This document shows positions 23,320-36,353 of a DNA stretch of 64,000 bases, piece by piece (within the stretch, counting starts at the first letter, position 1; each line of letters begins with the position of its first letter). This stretch comes from Enoplolaimus lenunculus (lineage: Eukaryota > Nematoda > Enoplea > Enoplida > Thoracostomopsidae). Made by a program: the position numbers and the translations under genes. The stretch is from NCBI GenBank assembly GCA_030248215.1, contig JASANG010000527.1, positions 1 to 64,000 of the forward strand, given 5' to 3'. The notes beneath the pieces were generated by a model. It did not search any database. It was not told the DNA's origin and saw only the letters and a list, made by a program, of their open reading frames with translations.

Positions 23320-24814
23320 TAACTTAACACAGCCCGCGGACTATTAGGTAATACACTACTTAGATTATTACTAAGCTAATGATTACAATCGCAATCGGAA
23401 ATGAATTTTGGTTAGTAAAAGAATGGTACTAAAGGTTGTTTTAAAACACCACCTTCATTGTCTTATATTGAAATCACGTGTTGTTCCTAAGCCTAAGCCT
23501 AAACCTAAACAATTATGCTTGACTGAAATATTGTTTCTCTTCAACACGATCAAACCTTATTACGACCAAACTGTATTCGAATCTGTCATACCTGTACGCT
23601 GAATTTTCTACTTTTTGACGAGTTACTAATAAAATAGCGTACATTTTAGCAAAGTTAATTAAAAAACATTAAACAATGCGACATATTCGGCACTGAAATT
23701 TGTCATTGCACAAAATTCACTTTTTCCACAGTTTCTGTGAGTCGCTTCGGCATTTTTACGCGTTGCTTTATATTGAGACAATGCAGAACACGGTTTACCA
23801 TGTTATCAGGCACACGACCGGCTCAAAAGCGGGGCAGCTTAAACAAAGCTGAAAATCGAGGCGTTTTGCATGACTTTGCAATTAGTTGATATCTTTAGGT
23901 CTGTCTCGGAAATTTATTTACCTTTCCAAGAAGGCTGGCTTATCGCTCTTGAATACAGACCCGCTGCTACTTACTGGTTTTAAATTATCACCGTCGCCTG
24001 TTATGTAACATACAGGCTCCGCAGTAGTGCATAAACATGCGAAGAAATAATGTTAGAAAAAATATACGATGAGACTTTAATGGGTCATCCACGATAAAAT
24101 GCACACATGTTAAAAATGTCTATCCCTTTTGGGTGCCCACGTTGTCCCTACACACTTTTTATTCACTGTCTGACATATCGATATGCCATTGTTTGAACCT
24201 TTTGGACAATAAATATGCTCTAGGTATGAATATTTAGTTGTTCTGACATGATCAGGAACTGTTATTGTCTATAGTTGCACTCAATTTTTTGCGTTGAATG
24301 ATACGGTTGAATATGTGTGTACAGTGTTCGTTTACAAATGTCTGCGTGTGCAATAACTTAAGACGTTATGCCCTGAGATCCTACAGACAACATGTAACTG
24401 TCCAGAGTCCCTTCCGATCGAGTCTAGACGATTAACACTAACTAAGCACAGCTATGAAGCTGTACCTTGCCTCCAACTAGGATGTGTATTTTGACGCTTT
24501 CCACATGGGTGGGTGGAACATTTATTACACCGGCGTGTGCAGCTTAACGTGGATGACCAATAATTGTAAACTAGTTTTCGATACCTATGTTTAGTCGTTG
24601 TACGTCATATAGGCTGCAGGCACGCCTAAGCTTAAACGATTGGTGTAGTTTGCAACATTATATACTTCTGACAACGAAGAAGCAAAATGCAACACATGTG
24701 GTCTATTTGAGGTATGTCTATTGTCTGCGACATGTTATAATCCACAATATTAATCACATTACAGCTGCACGTTCACGTGAATATGCAAATTAAAAATGTA
24801 CCTAACAACCATCT
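23320..24814. other. No gene seen
   Basis: AT-rich; a CCTAAG fragment at 23487-23508. No supported gene. Confidence 0.35.
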
Positions 24815-25032
24815 AAACACGATTTTACTGGGACGAGGTCACGAATAAACACAATTTCGCTGGGACGAGGTCACGAATAAACACAATTTCGCTGGGACGA
24901 GGTCACGAATAAACACAATTTCGCTGGGACGAGGTCACGAATAAACACAATTTCGCTGGGACGAGGTCACGAATAAACACAATTTCGCTGGGACGAGGTC
25001 ACGAATAAACACAATTTCGCTGGGACGAGGTC
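24815..25032 (+). repeat. 32-bp minisatellite
   Basis: Nearly seven head-to-tail copies containing GGGACGAGGTCACGAATAAA at 24830, 24862, 24894, 24926, 24958, 24990 and 25022. Inner copies look identical. Confidence 0.95.
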
Positions 25033-25413
25033 GCAAAAAATGGGCAACAGTTTTATCGATTTTCAATTTCTCAAAATAAAACTGCACTACCGGGCTTTAT
25101 AGCATTTTAAATCAACTTTTAATGTCTGCTCCAAATCAAAACTACCCTTTTATAGCGATATATATACTTTTTAAAACCTCCAAAACAAGCAAATTCATCT
25201 CTGTTGTTTACGTCAAAATTTTATATTCCAATACGATGATGACTGGTCAATTTTTTCCACTTTAGAACCAAAAACACCGAATTGCTATTCATAACTTGTC
25301 TTCTTTTAATTGTTTACCAGCGCATACACTCCAAGACACACAGCGGTATATTTTCTTGTCCAAGCGCAACACAGCGCAACCTCAAGTAAAAACTATCTGT
25401 ATCAGATTGCTTT

Positions 25414-25597
25414 GGCCAGTGTTACTTTTAGCGGCGTAACAGTAGATTAAGCGTATTTCTAAGTCTAAGCCTAAGCGTTGCAAAAATGTGTTCCTAAGCC
25501 TAAGCCTAAGCCTAAGCAAAAAAATGTAATCTAGAATCTAATCCTACTCTTTTAAAGACCCACCAGAAACCTGAACGAACCTAAAAATAACATGGGC
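25414..25597 (-). mobile_element. T element T8 (subfamily c)
   Basis: GGCCAGTGTTACTTTTAG at left, AATAACATGGGC at right, two CCTAAG tracts. No clear duplication. Confidence 0.8.
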
Positions 25598-25925
25598 ATT
25601 TTTTTGTTTTGATAAACGGTAGAAAACTTGCAAAATGGTGACATTTGATATCTGGGTCGCGCACAAGTGTTGAAAGCAGTTTGCTCAACCTGGGCCTCAG
25701 TCAAATTACAATTTATTATTTATGGCAAATTTTGTGGTGCGTTTGTTTCTGCTTTGGAATCATAAATTGTAAACTGTTTGTAGAAATATACAAATTGATA
25801 CCCGGACCAAATGTCGTTGAACGGGTTAGAGTGATTTCACGGTCGTTGCTATCTTACAACCGGAATTATTGACGGACACTGTTGGACAAGACCAAATTTC
25901 AAGTTCTGAACACATAGGAGGCAGA

Positions 25926-26288
25926 CAGGGTACAACGTAAGTCTGCCTCTGGCTCCGGCATAAAATTGGCCTCCGACTCTAGTAGAATTTCTGCCGAAGG
26001 GCCTCGGCAATATCGGTAGTGAAATTTTGCATATTATTACAAAATTTGTTTGTTTGGTGCGTTTCGTTTTAACTTTTGGCATAATTTTAAGAACGAAATT
26101 GCAAAGATTTCTCAAAAATTAAGAGTAAATCCAGAAGATGTATCAACACCGTACAAATATTCACTGAAATTAGCAAATTGAACATCATTTTAACTACCTA
26201 ATTTTGCCTCGCCTCCGGCTTCACGTCCAGCTCCGGTAAAATTTGTTGACCTCCGGCTCCAGTATTGTTCAGCTCCGGCTGTACCCTG
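25926..26288. mobile_element. N element (CAGGGTACA ends)
   Basis: 363 bp bounded by CAGGGTACA and TGTACCCTG. Both inner sides are rich in CTCCGGCT/CCGGAG words. The ends suit hAT, but no exact 8-bp duplication was seen. Confidence 0.5.
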
Positions 26289-26810
26289 CAGAAGAGGGTT
26301 CAAAAGTTTGTTGTGTCGGTTTGGTCGGTCTGAGGGCCTCAACGCCACTTCTTTTTATGAACTTGCATAATTACAGCCTTTTGGACCAAAATTTTAAAAC
26401 AATTGCATGTGGTGCCCAGGTTGGTTCTAACGGACTTGGTAACAGCCATAAATTATTGAGCATAAATTAACTTTAAATGACGTTTGACCTTTTGATAATC
26501 AAGACTGACGTTGCTGATGTGCTAAAAGAGTTGCAATTATTACTTTTGAAAACTTTCGTGCAAAATAAAACATTTTAAAAAATTAGTCTCTTAATGCCTC
26601 AATTGCGTTTGACCGTTGAAAAGTATTAAAAATCCTAAGTTACAGTGTCTTAGAAGCTTCTTGAATACACCTCCTGATGGCAAAGCAGACACATGCACAG
26701 CCAATCTTATTCTTATAAAACTTAGCAACATTTCTTTTAAGTAGTAATATATAAATAGTGCCTAAGATAAATATTTGAGGCTTATTGAATATGGACGCTA
26801 TAGATTAATA

Positions 26811-27138
26811 TACCCATGTATAGAACAGGGCCGGATCGTTTTCCGGAGGGGGCTGTAACAGAGTCAGTTTAAGCTTTAGACTAAATTTTTTGCTTAGGCT
26901 TAGAAACAGGCTCATTCTTACGCTTAGGCTTAGGCTTAGGGATAGGCTTAGGAATAAGCTCATAATATACGCTTAGGCTTAGGCTTAGGAATAAGCTCAT
27001 AATATAGGCTTAGCCTTAGGAATAGGCTCATAATATACGCTTAGGCTTAGGCTTAGGAATAAGCTCATAATATACGCTTAGGCTTAGGCTTAGGAATATG
27101 CTTATACTACTGTTCCGGCCCTGTTCTATACATGAGCC
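26811..27138 (+). mobile_element. T element T9 (subfamily a), expanded core
   Basis: 328 bp with perfect duplication GATTAATA (26803-26810, 27139-27146). A 33-bp core word with AAGCTCATAATATACGC is repeated about four times between TTAGGC tracts. Confidence 0.92.
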
Positions 27139-27146
27139 GATTAATA

Positions 27147-27854
27147 TGTAAATTTATATAAGTGACGCTAGATTCAAATTTTGTAAGGTCATGACAGGCA
27201 TTACCTACTAATTTTAGTCAAAAATTCTTATGACGCGAGGCGTTCGCCCCGGCTCTTGTTCTGCTAAGTCTAATATTTATTTTTAGCAAAAATAAATTTT
27301 TTTAAAACCATTGAGAACTACGGTCCCATGACTTGCTGTTTCTTGTTGCGCCTCCAGGCGCACATGAAAAAACGATAATCTCGGAATTGTACTCGCGAGG
27401 GTCGCAACAACAAAACCACTAATCCGATTTGAACCATAAATACCAACCATACCACAAACATGGCAGTTAATACGCCAGCCAACAACTGAACATGTTTATT
27501 GAATTTTATCCCAAGAGCCCACTTGAGAACTGAAATTTAATCACGTGCTTGGGGGCATCATTCATGTTTCAAACAGTACACAACATAATCATACATTGTT
27601 GGGTAAAGTTTGCAATCTGATGAGCAATAATTGAATTATGCAAACTCAAAACTATTATTCAATTACAATTTTGCAACATTTTATGTGCTTTGTAACAAGC
27701 TTTATTCCCGGTCACTGGCTTACACAAATCTCAGTTTTATGCTCATTGTGCGTGTTAGATAGCAGTTTTGAATCATTCTGTATAATGCGGTATTTTGGTA
27801 AAGAATTCTGTTGATTTGATTAGAAAATTTGTTCGTAGGTTACGGAAAGGTTAG
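27147..27854. other. No gene seen
   Basis: AT-rich, no supported frame or repeat. Confidence 0.35.
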
Positions 27855-28103
27855 GCTGTAAATTTCAGTGAGTTGATTGTAACTCAGAATGAGTTGAATC
27901 CACTTAGAAGTCTGAGCTCTGTATTAGGTCTTTCAGAACTCAGAGTTGTGAATTAATTGAACTCATTATGAGTTAATTATACAACTTATTCGGAGTTCAA
28001 TCAGCTCAGAACGAGTCGATGTTTCCTGTAATTAACTCACAAATAAACCTGAAATGACTAATTCGCTCTGGAGTTGATCAATCAAGTCATCGGAATTCAC
28101 AGG
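27855..28103. mobile_element. B hairpin B2 (decayed)
   Basis: CTGTAAATTTCAGTGAGTTG at left and GGAATTCACAG at right with AACTCA words inside. Confidence 0.65.
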
Positions 28104-28184
28104 GTACGGATCATTCAATCGAAAATTTTTTATAAGTGCTATTGAGTCAAATATTTTTTCGAAAATAAGGTTTTTCCGATATCT

Positions 28185-28498
28185 TCATGGCATCGTTTGT
28201 TCAAAATGATCGGATTATAATTTTTTCAATATTTGAGCTTTCATGGTTTCTACTGGTCATTCCGCATCCAAATTTGAATATCCTTTATAGAGCTATGCAA
28301 AATTTTTGACAAAAGTTTAATAAATTGTATGACAATTGATGCAGTTTCGTGCCGGTGGGCAGAGCAGGGGATCAGCCCCCCTGGAAGAATTTCCCCACTA
28401 GAAAAATTACAACATTGCTTGTAAATCATCGAAAACCCTTGTATGTCGTTCGTGAAATTTTTTAGCCCCCTTAAGATGAGCTGGCTACGGGCCTACGT
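28185..28498 (-). repeat. L and K module copies
   Basis: L-type sequence (ATATTTGAGCTTTCATGG) to about 28345, then a K copy ending near GGCTACGGGCC. Confidence 0.45.
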
Positions 28499-29385
28499 AG
28501 CTTGAAGAGTTGGCTCAAATGGAAATTTTACTGTCGTCCGACCACTCTTCAGCAATGGCCAAATAACTGGTTCAGCTGTCTGTCAACAGTCTGAGAAGCA
28601 ATTGCCAAAAGAATTTTAAATTTGTGAGTTCCCTATTTAGAGACTTCCATGGGAAAATGATCGAAGCCAATTCGTAGACCGGAGTTGCTTTTAGATTCTC
28701 TGGAACGCCTCACATACGTATTTTGGGCAACTTTCCAGCATTAAGTGGTTTACAATATTTTTTAGGAAATACACGTGAGTGTTCTATGAAAACTGAACTG
28801 GCGGACTAGTCAATATTAAGCTGTTTTAAGCTTTCGCTTACTTCGCTCATGCATTCTTCAAAACTCAACCTTTACTGCTATTGATGATTTCCTAAACGAC
28901 GCCTCTTCCCATTGTAGTGTTCCAGCTTTAATAATATAGATAGATATGAGTCAATTGTTCAGAATATGCGTTGTTGTTACCGAATATTGTTTTCAACACA
29001 ACTGAAAGCTAAGATAAACTGCATGGATTAGACAGGCAACTTTAGGCTGTCTATATAAACCAGGTATAGTGCGTCCACTAAAATATTCATGTGTAAACAA
29101 TATCGCTTTTCAGTGCGCTGAAACAATAGTTACAAAACCGTTGTTTGGCCTACGAACTCGCGGACTCGAAGCGAAAACAAATACTTTTGTCGCCATTCTA
29201 ATCAGACAATCCGGTATGCTAACTACAAAACGTTACAGAATGTGTCATTGATGGATCCAAGGCAAGTAGCAAGGCTTAGCTCACCCACAACACAGATCAA
29301 AACCACAAAAACGTTTCGTACTAAAACTGCGTGTGACTCAAAATGTTAGACAACAGCATTGAATAGTGTTAAATCTTTTGTAAGG
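28499..29385. other. No gene seen
   Basis: 28555-28575 repeats a piece of the H hairpin (ATGGCCAAATAACTG). Otherwise unremarkable. Confidence 0.35.
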
Positions 29386-29493
29386 AGGCGTCTGGCTAAC
29401 GGGTTATGGCCAAATAACTGATTTGGCGACGTCCTAAATCGTTGGCAGCGCGCCAGATCAGTTATTTGACCATAACTCGTTAGCTAGACGCCT
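29386..29493. repeat. H hairpin, 108 bp
   Basis: AGGCGTCTGGCTAACGGGTT at left pairs with AACTCGTTAGCTAGACGCCT at right, with ATGGCCAAATAACTGATTTG-like stems inward. Stems of about 45 bp. Confidence 0.85.
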
Positions 29494-29559
29494 GTTTGCC
29501 AAAGATTGGCCAAAAGGTTCAACATTGTTAAAAAAATTGAGTCTCAAGGAGGGACCTTG

Positions 29560-29690
29560 GGGCTTCAAAAATTGATTTTTTTCGAAAATTCAGATTTGGT
29601 CGTGGAATGATCAGAGGAGGTCATGAGAAGCTGAAATATGTATAAATTTTTTTAAAATACAACCCTTTTTGTGTAAACGCCGGCTGGATA
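29560..29690 (-). repeat. L module copy
   Basis: Contains AATGATCAGAGGAGGTCATG and GAAATATGTATAAA, the reverse of the L consensus. Confidence 0.4.
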
Positions 29691-30124
29691 GTGGATAACC
29701 TAAAAGACTCGTATATTTTTCCCGAACGTTTAGGCATAAGTTCCTTAGGTTTAATCTCGAAATTTAGGTTTAAGAAAAGGTTTGCGTAAACTTAAACTTT
29801 AGCATAAGCCCTAGCGTTGACATTAATAGAAGGAAAACTGTAGGTACATGAGCAATTCCTTGATCCGCTACTGAAATAATGCATTGTTAGCTTTTAACGC
29901 TTTATCAGGTCTCGTTTAAAATTTAAAAACCAGAAAATATGTTTCATATTTATATGTTGAGCATGCTCAGCAAACCGTATCACTACTCCACATATAGTTG
30001 AATTCAAATTGTGCTCTGTACCGTAAACCGAACTGCGCTGATTGTGCTGTTGTGACCGGAAACAACAATGTGGTTTGGCTTTTAATTTAATGCATTTTGC
30101 AAGTAACATACAAAATTTGGCCCC

Positions 30125-30300
30125 ATATCTTGCTGACGGTTGTAACAGTAGTATAAATATACTAATATGCCTAAAAATAAACCTCCTTAGGTTCAAGATA
30201 AGCGTATACTATTCGAAACCTAAAAACCAAAGCAAAAAATTAGTCTAAAGTTTAAGCTTGTTCCATTGCAGTCCTGGGAACAAAACGGTCCACACTTCAG
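30125..30300 (-). mobile_element. T element T10 (decayed)
   Basis: Keeps AACAGTAGTATAAATATACT and AAAAAATTAGTCTAAAGTTT with few CCTAAG words between. Confidence 0.5.
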
Positions 30301-31180
30301 TTGTACACGGGTGCAAAATTAAATGTAGCGCATTGAGGATCAAGATTGCAGCAAAAATGTCCAACAAACCGTTTTGTGAAACCTAAATGCGATTTAATTT
30401 ATTCCAGTAGTGAAACTGTGGAACACAAGTGACACCAATGCAAAAAGCGGTGTAGCACTTACTAGTTTTTCAAGTCCTCCCAAGCTCACTTGTATTCACT
30501 ATTTAGTTTCAACATCGCATGGCTGTCCGCCCAGGCATTAATAGCCCCACAAACCACACAAAATTAACAAGGCTATTTTTCACGTGCTGCAGCCAGCAAT
30601 CAGGAAAAAATGTTGCCAGTTTTAATGTGCTGGTTTAATGGTTCACCTATTCTGAACTGTGTCCCACGGGTAATTCTTGTTGGGTTTGGCTTTGTTTGTG
30701 TTGTTTTTTAAAAATGAATTTAATAAATCACGTTTCATCAGTATGATATTGCAAAACTGCAAGATCAATAAACGCTTGTCATATTTCGGTGTGCCGACAA
30801 CTTGCAAACTGGAGTAACATGGTCGTTGTTTGGATAAGCGGGTGGAATACTTACTGTAATTTGTTGTCATTATTTATATTTAAGCTTGGGCACCGAAAAC
30901 GCATTGAAAACCTTTGTTTGGGTTTTTTTCTTCCATTTCCGTAATGGTAGAAAAGCTAACAAGAAAAAACTTTTAATAAATACAATCTTGGCATCATAGC
31001 AGCGACAAAACATTGGTTGTTCCTACACCTCCCATCAGGAATGAGTTTCGTTTAAGTGCCAGGGGCGTTAATTTAGTAATTTTCTATATAATGCCTGTTC
31101 GATTACCAAACCAAACGGTTTTGCATGTAGAGCTCAATGTATGCAGTGATGGAGTGAATTGGAAGCAGACGTAATTTCTG
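30301..31180. other. No gene seen
   Basis: The 75-codon minus-strand frame at 30643-30870 shows no recognisable protein. Confidence 0.35.
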
Positions 31181-31313
31181 TTGCCTCAACCAAGGCATAT
31201 TTTTTCGGTTGCCTGAACCAAGGCTAAATGTTTTCGGTTCCCGTAGCCAAGGCTTAATGTTTCGGTTCCCTTAGCCAAGGCTTAAATGTTTTCGGTTGAC
31301 TTACCAAGAATTA
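31181..31313 (+). repeat. Short tandem array, about 29-bp unit
   Basis: Five loose copies of TTCCCTTAGCCAAGGCTTAA followed by TGTTTTCGG. Confidence 0.7.
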
Positions 31314-31901
31314 ATTTTACTCATAATACTTTTGCTGGTGCATAGACTTCTTTGATCTTGAAACCATTGCTTTATATGGTTAATTTTTTTGTTTTTGCTT
31401 GATGTAGCATTTCGAAGCTAATGCGTTAATTACGAGTTCAATTTGTGATTAAATTCATGTAGCAATAAGACTACAAATCTTCTACCATTTTTTGCCGAAT
31501 TCAAACCAACAAGTTTTGGGGCATGCTTACTGGTAGATGCTAATTTTAGACATCTGAAAGTTTTCTAGTGGACATTCTGTGCTAATGTGTTACAAAATGT
31601 TGATATATATATACTCAGTGAAATACTCGCATGATTTTCTTAGTTTGAGTTTTATATTTAGACCACACTTAACATCCGTGAATGTCTTTTCATTTGTTGA
31701 AGAACAAATACATGTTTTTCAAATAGAAACGAAAAAAACGTTTTTCCAGGTCGATTCAATTTTCCGGGAAAAATCAACCGTTTTCATGACAGGACAAAGA
31801 CAGAAGTACGATGTGGGTCTCATGCGGTCTGTGCGGAGCAATGGGAACAAAAAAATAGCACGATGGATTACTTATTCTGTAGAATATAAACAATATGAAT
31901 A
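31314..31901. other. No gene seen
   Basis: A 108-codon plus-strand frame at 31579-31905 runs into S2 and has no recognisable domain. Confidence 0.3.
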
Positions 31902-32170
31902 TTAACCCTTTCTCACATGAATATTTTCTATTTCCCCTGAGACCTACTTTTATGCTAGGAATCGATCTCCGGTGACTGGAGTTGGAGGCGTATACCATCA
32001 CCACTCAGCTATAGGAGCTTGACGCTCGAGCCCGAGGGGGCTCTCACGTCTTGTGGTGATTTAGTACTATGTATACGTGTTGCAATTGTTAAACACGGTG
32101 CGATATATTACTTAACGTATATACACTGCGCTAAGTTGCCTATAGGCAACTCAATGTGAGAAGGGGTTAA
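31902..32170 (+). mobile_element. S element S2
   Basis: 269 bp, TTAACCCTTTCTCACATGAA to TGTGAGAAGGGGTTAA, complete, with the TTGCCTATAGGCAA palindrome near the right end. tRNA-like segment on the minus strand. Confidence 0.9.
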
Positions 32171-32558
32171 CGGAAGCAATTTTTTCGGAAAAAAGCTAAG
32201 TCTACTTGTATTTCAACTGGCTCTACCCGGCGGGCACTTATGTGTTATAGTCTTATGTCTTTTTATCAGAAAGCGATATTTTTTGGACGCAGTGGGATCG
32301 CAAAACGCAACGCGCACTGGACATAGTTAATTTTTCACGTCATAAAAACGGCAAACAGCGGCTCAAAGTACATAGTCAGTATCTGTCACAAATAAAACAT
32401 GTTGCTAATGGTAATATTTTATGTAATTACTCGCTCTGATATGGTACGTCATAGAGCAGAGAACGCTGCCGATTTTGAGCAACCACCTAATTTTGGGAAC
32501 TGTTTAAAAATATTAAACTATATCGTCTAGTTTATATCATTTTTCACTTCGCCGCCTT

Positions 32559-32814
32559 GGCCCATGTAAAGATCAGGGGCAGAATGTTTTTGTCTGGGAC
32601 TAGAATTAAAATAAGCTTAAGCTTTAGACTAATTTTTCGCTTGGCTTAGGCTAAGGCTTTGGCTTAGGAATAAACTCATTCTTACGCTTAGGCTTAGGAA
32701 TAAACTCATTCTTACGCTTAGGCGTAGAAATATACTCTTTGTTACGCTTAGGCTTAGGCTTATGCTTAGGAATATGCTTATAATACTGTTCCGCCCCTAT
32801 TCTTTACATTGGCC
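32559..32814 (+). mobile_element. T element T11 (subfamily b)
   Basis: GGCCCATGTAAAGATCAGGG to TTTACATTGGCC, duplication GCCGCCTT/GCCGCCGT. Confidence 0.88.
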
Positions 32815-32822
32815 GCCGCCGT

Positions 32823-33894
32823 TTACAGACGCCCATTATTTACAAAAAATTTAAATTAATATTTTACTAATATGTCTGACATTGCGGTTTTAAAGTTCGT
32901 TATATTTTTTTACTCTTGTTTAAATAACAATGTTGACTATGAGAAAAAATTCTCAGCTTGTTTGACTCGTAGTATTGGAGCTATTAATTTCTGTCTTACT
33001 AAATTTGAAAGCTGATACCTCCTTAGCAAATATATCAAAACCAACGCAGCCAGCATATTTGTCTGAGAAATGGCTGAGAAAATAAATATTGCGATGCGAA
33101 ATCGCTTGCAATTATTACCGCCAATTGTATGCAGGTTAAATACATAAAGTAGTATTTCGTTTTGGTCTGAAAATATATAATTTCCATATTTGGTCAGACT
33201 TGTTTTTTTGTTCAACAACGCTAAGACATATTAAAGTTACTTTAAAGTTTGTCCAAGTTGTCTAGACACAAATTATTAGTTTTAATTTTTGCGGTTTAGT
33301 AACGTAGAACGCTAACGATTTCCATGTATATAGCAATGCCAGTGCTTGCACTCTATATCCTTTTTAGGGGGTACATCGCCCTATTTAACACCTCCCTCGA
33401 ATTAGATTGAACGTATGTTCGCTGAAGGCAAATCAAATTTTAGTTTGTTTACAAAATATTTTCCCTTGCTATTGGATTTAAATGCTAATGGTTGTCCAGC
33501 TTTTCCATCAGACTGTTTTTAATCCCAAGTCTTGCAGGGAACGCTGGTATATTATAAATAAAGGTTAGCGTGTTGTATTAAAAATGACGTTAAGGAAATA
33601 TCCAAGTATTACATTAATCGTATAAATAGTTGAAGGTATACATTTATCAAATATGCATTAAACAGCATTCATTTGTTTTTGTAAACAGTTGGTTAGAAAT
33701 AAGTTTGATGTTCTAAAGACTATTAAACGCAGCTTTTATCTGCAATACTTGTGAATCGACGATAAAGTTTCAACCCAATATTTATAGCTCAGCGTCATCT
33801 TCTGAATTCAAATTTTAATATTTTCAAAGCTTGGCATCTTATTTTTGGACTTATTTAGTTCTGTAATGTCTCAAATGACTATAGCACGTATTAC
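32823..33894. other. No gene seen
   Basis: AT-rich. A 93-codon minus-strand frame at 32937-33218 is not recognisable. Confidence 0.35.
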
Positions 33895-34138
33895 GGCCCA
33901 TGTATAAAACAGGGACCGGAACAGTAGTATAAGCATATTCCTAAGCCTAAGCCTAAGCCTACGCCTAAGCGTCTGTATGAGCCTATTCCTAAGCTTAAAG
34001 CCTACAGCCTAAGCTTAATGAGCCTATTCCTAAACCTAAGCCTAAGCCTAAGCCTAAGCACAAAAATAGTCAAAAGCTTAAACTGACTCTATTATAGCCC
34101 CTACGGAAAACGATCCTGCCCTGTTCTATACATGGGCC
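33895..34138 (-). mobile_element. T element T12 (subfamily a), intact ends
   Basis: 244 bp. GGCCCATGTATAAAACAGGG to CATGGGCC with perfect duplication CGTATTAC (33887-33894, 34139-34146). A good reference copy. Confidence 0.94.
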
Positions 34139-34487
34139 CGTATTACCAGTTGTCGATAAGTTTTGTAACTTTTTACTATTGATCGGTTAGTTTCTCAATG
34201 TACCGCAATGTTTGCATTTGACGAATTGTGTTAAAGTAGACAATACCACATGGGTAAGTGTCACAGTTCGCTAGGGTCAGGACCAACTGTAAGCCAGTGA
34301 TAAGTGCTACACTGCTGCGTATAGTTAGAGACTATCACCATCCCTGCTGATACGCGGTAAGAAACTAGCTGTTATTGCTTGATATTCGCTCAATTAAAGA
34401 TTACTATCATCTTTTAACTTGGACTTTCCGAGTTTTTGTCCCAATCAAAATCACGTCACGGCTGTGTCTTACAGCATATGAACCTGG

Positions 34488-34662
34488 AGGGACACCACGA
34501 CCGTGACCAGCTCACCTTGCTAGGTGCCTAAAACTTTTTCAGGCGAGGTATCTTTGGGTTTTCGTAGACTTGCAAGGAAGATTGAAAATTTTCAAGGGGG
34601 GTGAAATTTTCCAGTTTGTACTGAGCCCCCCCGACCCCCTTGGCTGCGAGCCCGAGGGACGC
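34488..34662 (+). repeat. K module copy
   Basis: Shares GATTGAAAATTTTCAAGGGG and CCTTGGCTGCGAGCCCG with the copies in the inverted repeat. Confidence 0.5.
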
Positions 34663-35186
34663 CGTAGCGCTACCGCTGAATGTGTGCCTCATTGCCTTCC
34701 AATACCTAGACTGTTTACAGAGCGCAGTCTACAGTCAACTTAGTAGACCACAACGTTGAACTGGTACCAGCCGCCATAGTCAATTTCCATTTGTTGTCTC
34801 GGAAATAATTGCAATCAGACAAAACCTAATCTCACTTTACGTACATCACAATACTAAACAGTCGCGTATACAAAAGTCGGCTATAATGTCGCAAATAACA
34901 CCCATATTTTCACAATAAGTTGCAGGCTATATTATTATTATTGTTATTATTATTATTATAGTATTTTTTGTTCCTATACACCAGTTGCTTAGCTAAGATT
35001 GGGTTTTTTTGTTTTTGGCTCAAGTCACGTCTGTGCGTATTTTATGACTGTCTTTATTGGTCTACCCCAAACGCCTGACCACCGGAGCAACTTTTAGATG
35101 AAATAAACCTTGTGAAAGGGTTAAACATGTATATATAATCAAAAGCGATATAAAGAGGCACGCTCAGGTGATGTGATCACAAGCAC
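34663..35186. other. No gene seen apart from the microsatellite
   Basis: No supported frame. Confidence 0.35.
34929..34961 (+). repeat. ATT microsatellite
   Basis: About ten ATT units with one ATTG. Confidence 0.9.
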
Positions 35187-35397
35187 GGCCGTTGTTACTT
35201 TGAGGAATGCATCTTTTTGCCCATAGACATCAATAGAGCAAGCTTACGTTTTACACTAATTTTTTGCTTAGGTTTAGGAATAAGAATACGCTAATACTAC
35301 GGTAGCTGCATCTTATGTCTACACTCTTTTTTTGTTTACATTTACGATTAGGAATATGCTAATACTACTGTTACTCCCCTTAAAAGTAACATTCGCC
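35187..35397 (+). mobile_element. T element T13 (subfamily c, decayed)
   Basis: GGCCGTTGTTACTTTGAGG to AAAGTAACATTCGCC; TTAGG words nearly lost. No clear duplication. Confidence 0.6.
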
Positions 35398-35850
35398 AAG
35401 AACACAATATGGCTGTAATGTAACTACCGTTTTGTTATAACTTTGAGTGTCAGTTTTCATTATTATTATCATGCAACTGTTTTAACTTTTTTATTTATTG
35501 GTATTTGATAAATTCCAGTCCAGTGTTTTAGTCTGTCGGCAACTTTAGACCGGTGCAAAAAAATAAATCTAAAACGGTGGCGCTAACGGCAGTTCAGGTA
35601 CTGTGACGTACGGTGCCGGATACTGCACGTTTTTATAAACGGGATTTTGGACAAAACTTGCAAGCGCAAGTTGCAGCTGTAAGTTCTCGCAGTAAAAACT
35701 TGCACGTGTGAATAGGGCTTTCAAGTTATCAGAAACGTTTTTTAGCACTGACTGATCCAGATATTTTTGACTAGGATAAGCAGGTTGATAAATGCTATGA
35801 ATCGCAAGTTTTGCATTCTATTTATGCCTTTGACAGCGTAAAAATGTAAG

Positions 35851-35935
35851 GTATAAGGAACCTTACCATTTTATCACAAAAAAATTTCTGACTTGCGCAG
35901 CGTTTGTCTCCCCGCACCCTCTGGATCCGCCAGTG
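35851..35935 (+). mobile_element. J element fragment
   Basis: AACCTTACCATTTTATCACA and the end CTGGATCCGCCAGTG, as in J1 at 53869. Confidence 0.55.
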
Positions 35936-35999
35936 GTTCTCGTCACGTGATAGGTCCCACAACTCAACATCATCAAGAATTAACAACTTTCTTCATCAG

Positions 36000-36197
36000 T
36001 TGTAAAACATAAAGTAGGACCGTGTTCCAAATTCGACTCACTGAGCGATTCAGTGAATCGAATTTGACTCTGGTGGAGTCGAATTCGATTCAGTGAATCG
36101 AATTTGACTCTGGTGAAGTCGAATTTTGGCTCAGTTTGTGTAGACAAAAGAAGCCAATTTCGGAGAGAGTCAATTTGACACACCATTTTTTGCAGAG
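36000..36197. mobile_element. A hairpin A4 (left end damaged)
   Basis: The right end CACCATTTTTTGCAGAG and the GAATCGAATTTGACTCTGG words are kept. Confidence 0.7.
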
Positions 36198-36353
36198 TAG
36201 CTGCTTTGTTCTTGTTTAAAAAATTCTGAACGAGACGATATTAATCTAAATATTACTTCCTACACTTGTATACGCTCATACAAAGCAACTTTAATAACTT
36301 TATTGACGAGCGTAAAAACATAAGAATAGGTCGGGCAACCGGAACTTGGCACG

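Noticed and set aside
24815-25032. CRISPR-like repeats (32-bp array; also the 63-bp arrays)
   Set aside because: Units are contiguous with no spacers, and the DNA is eukaryotic.
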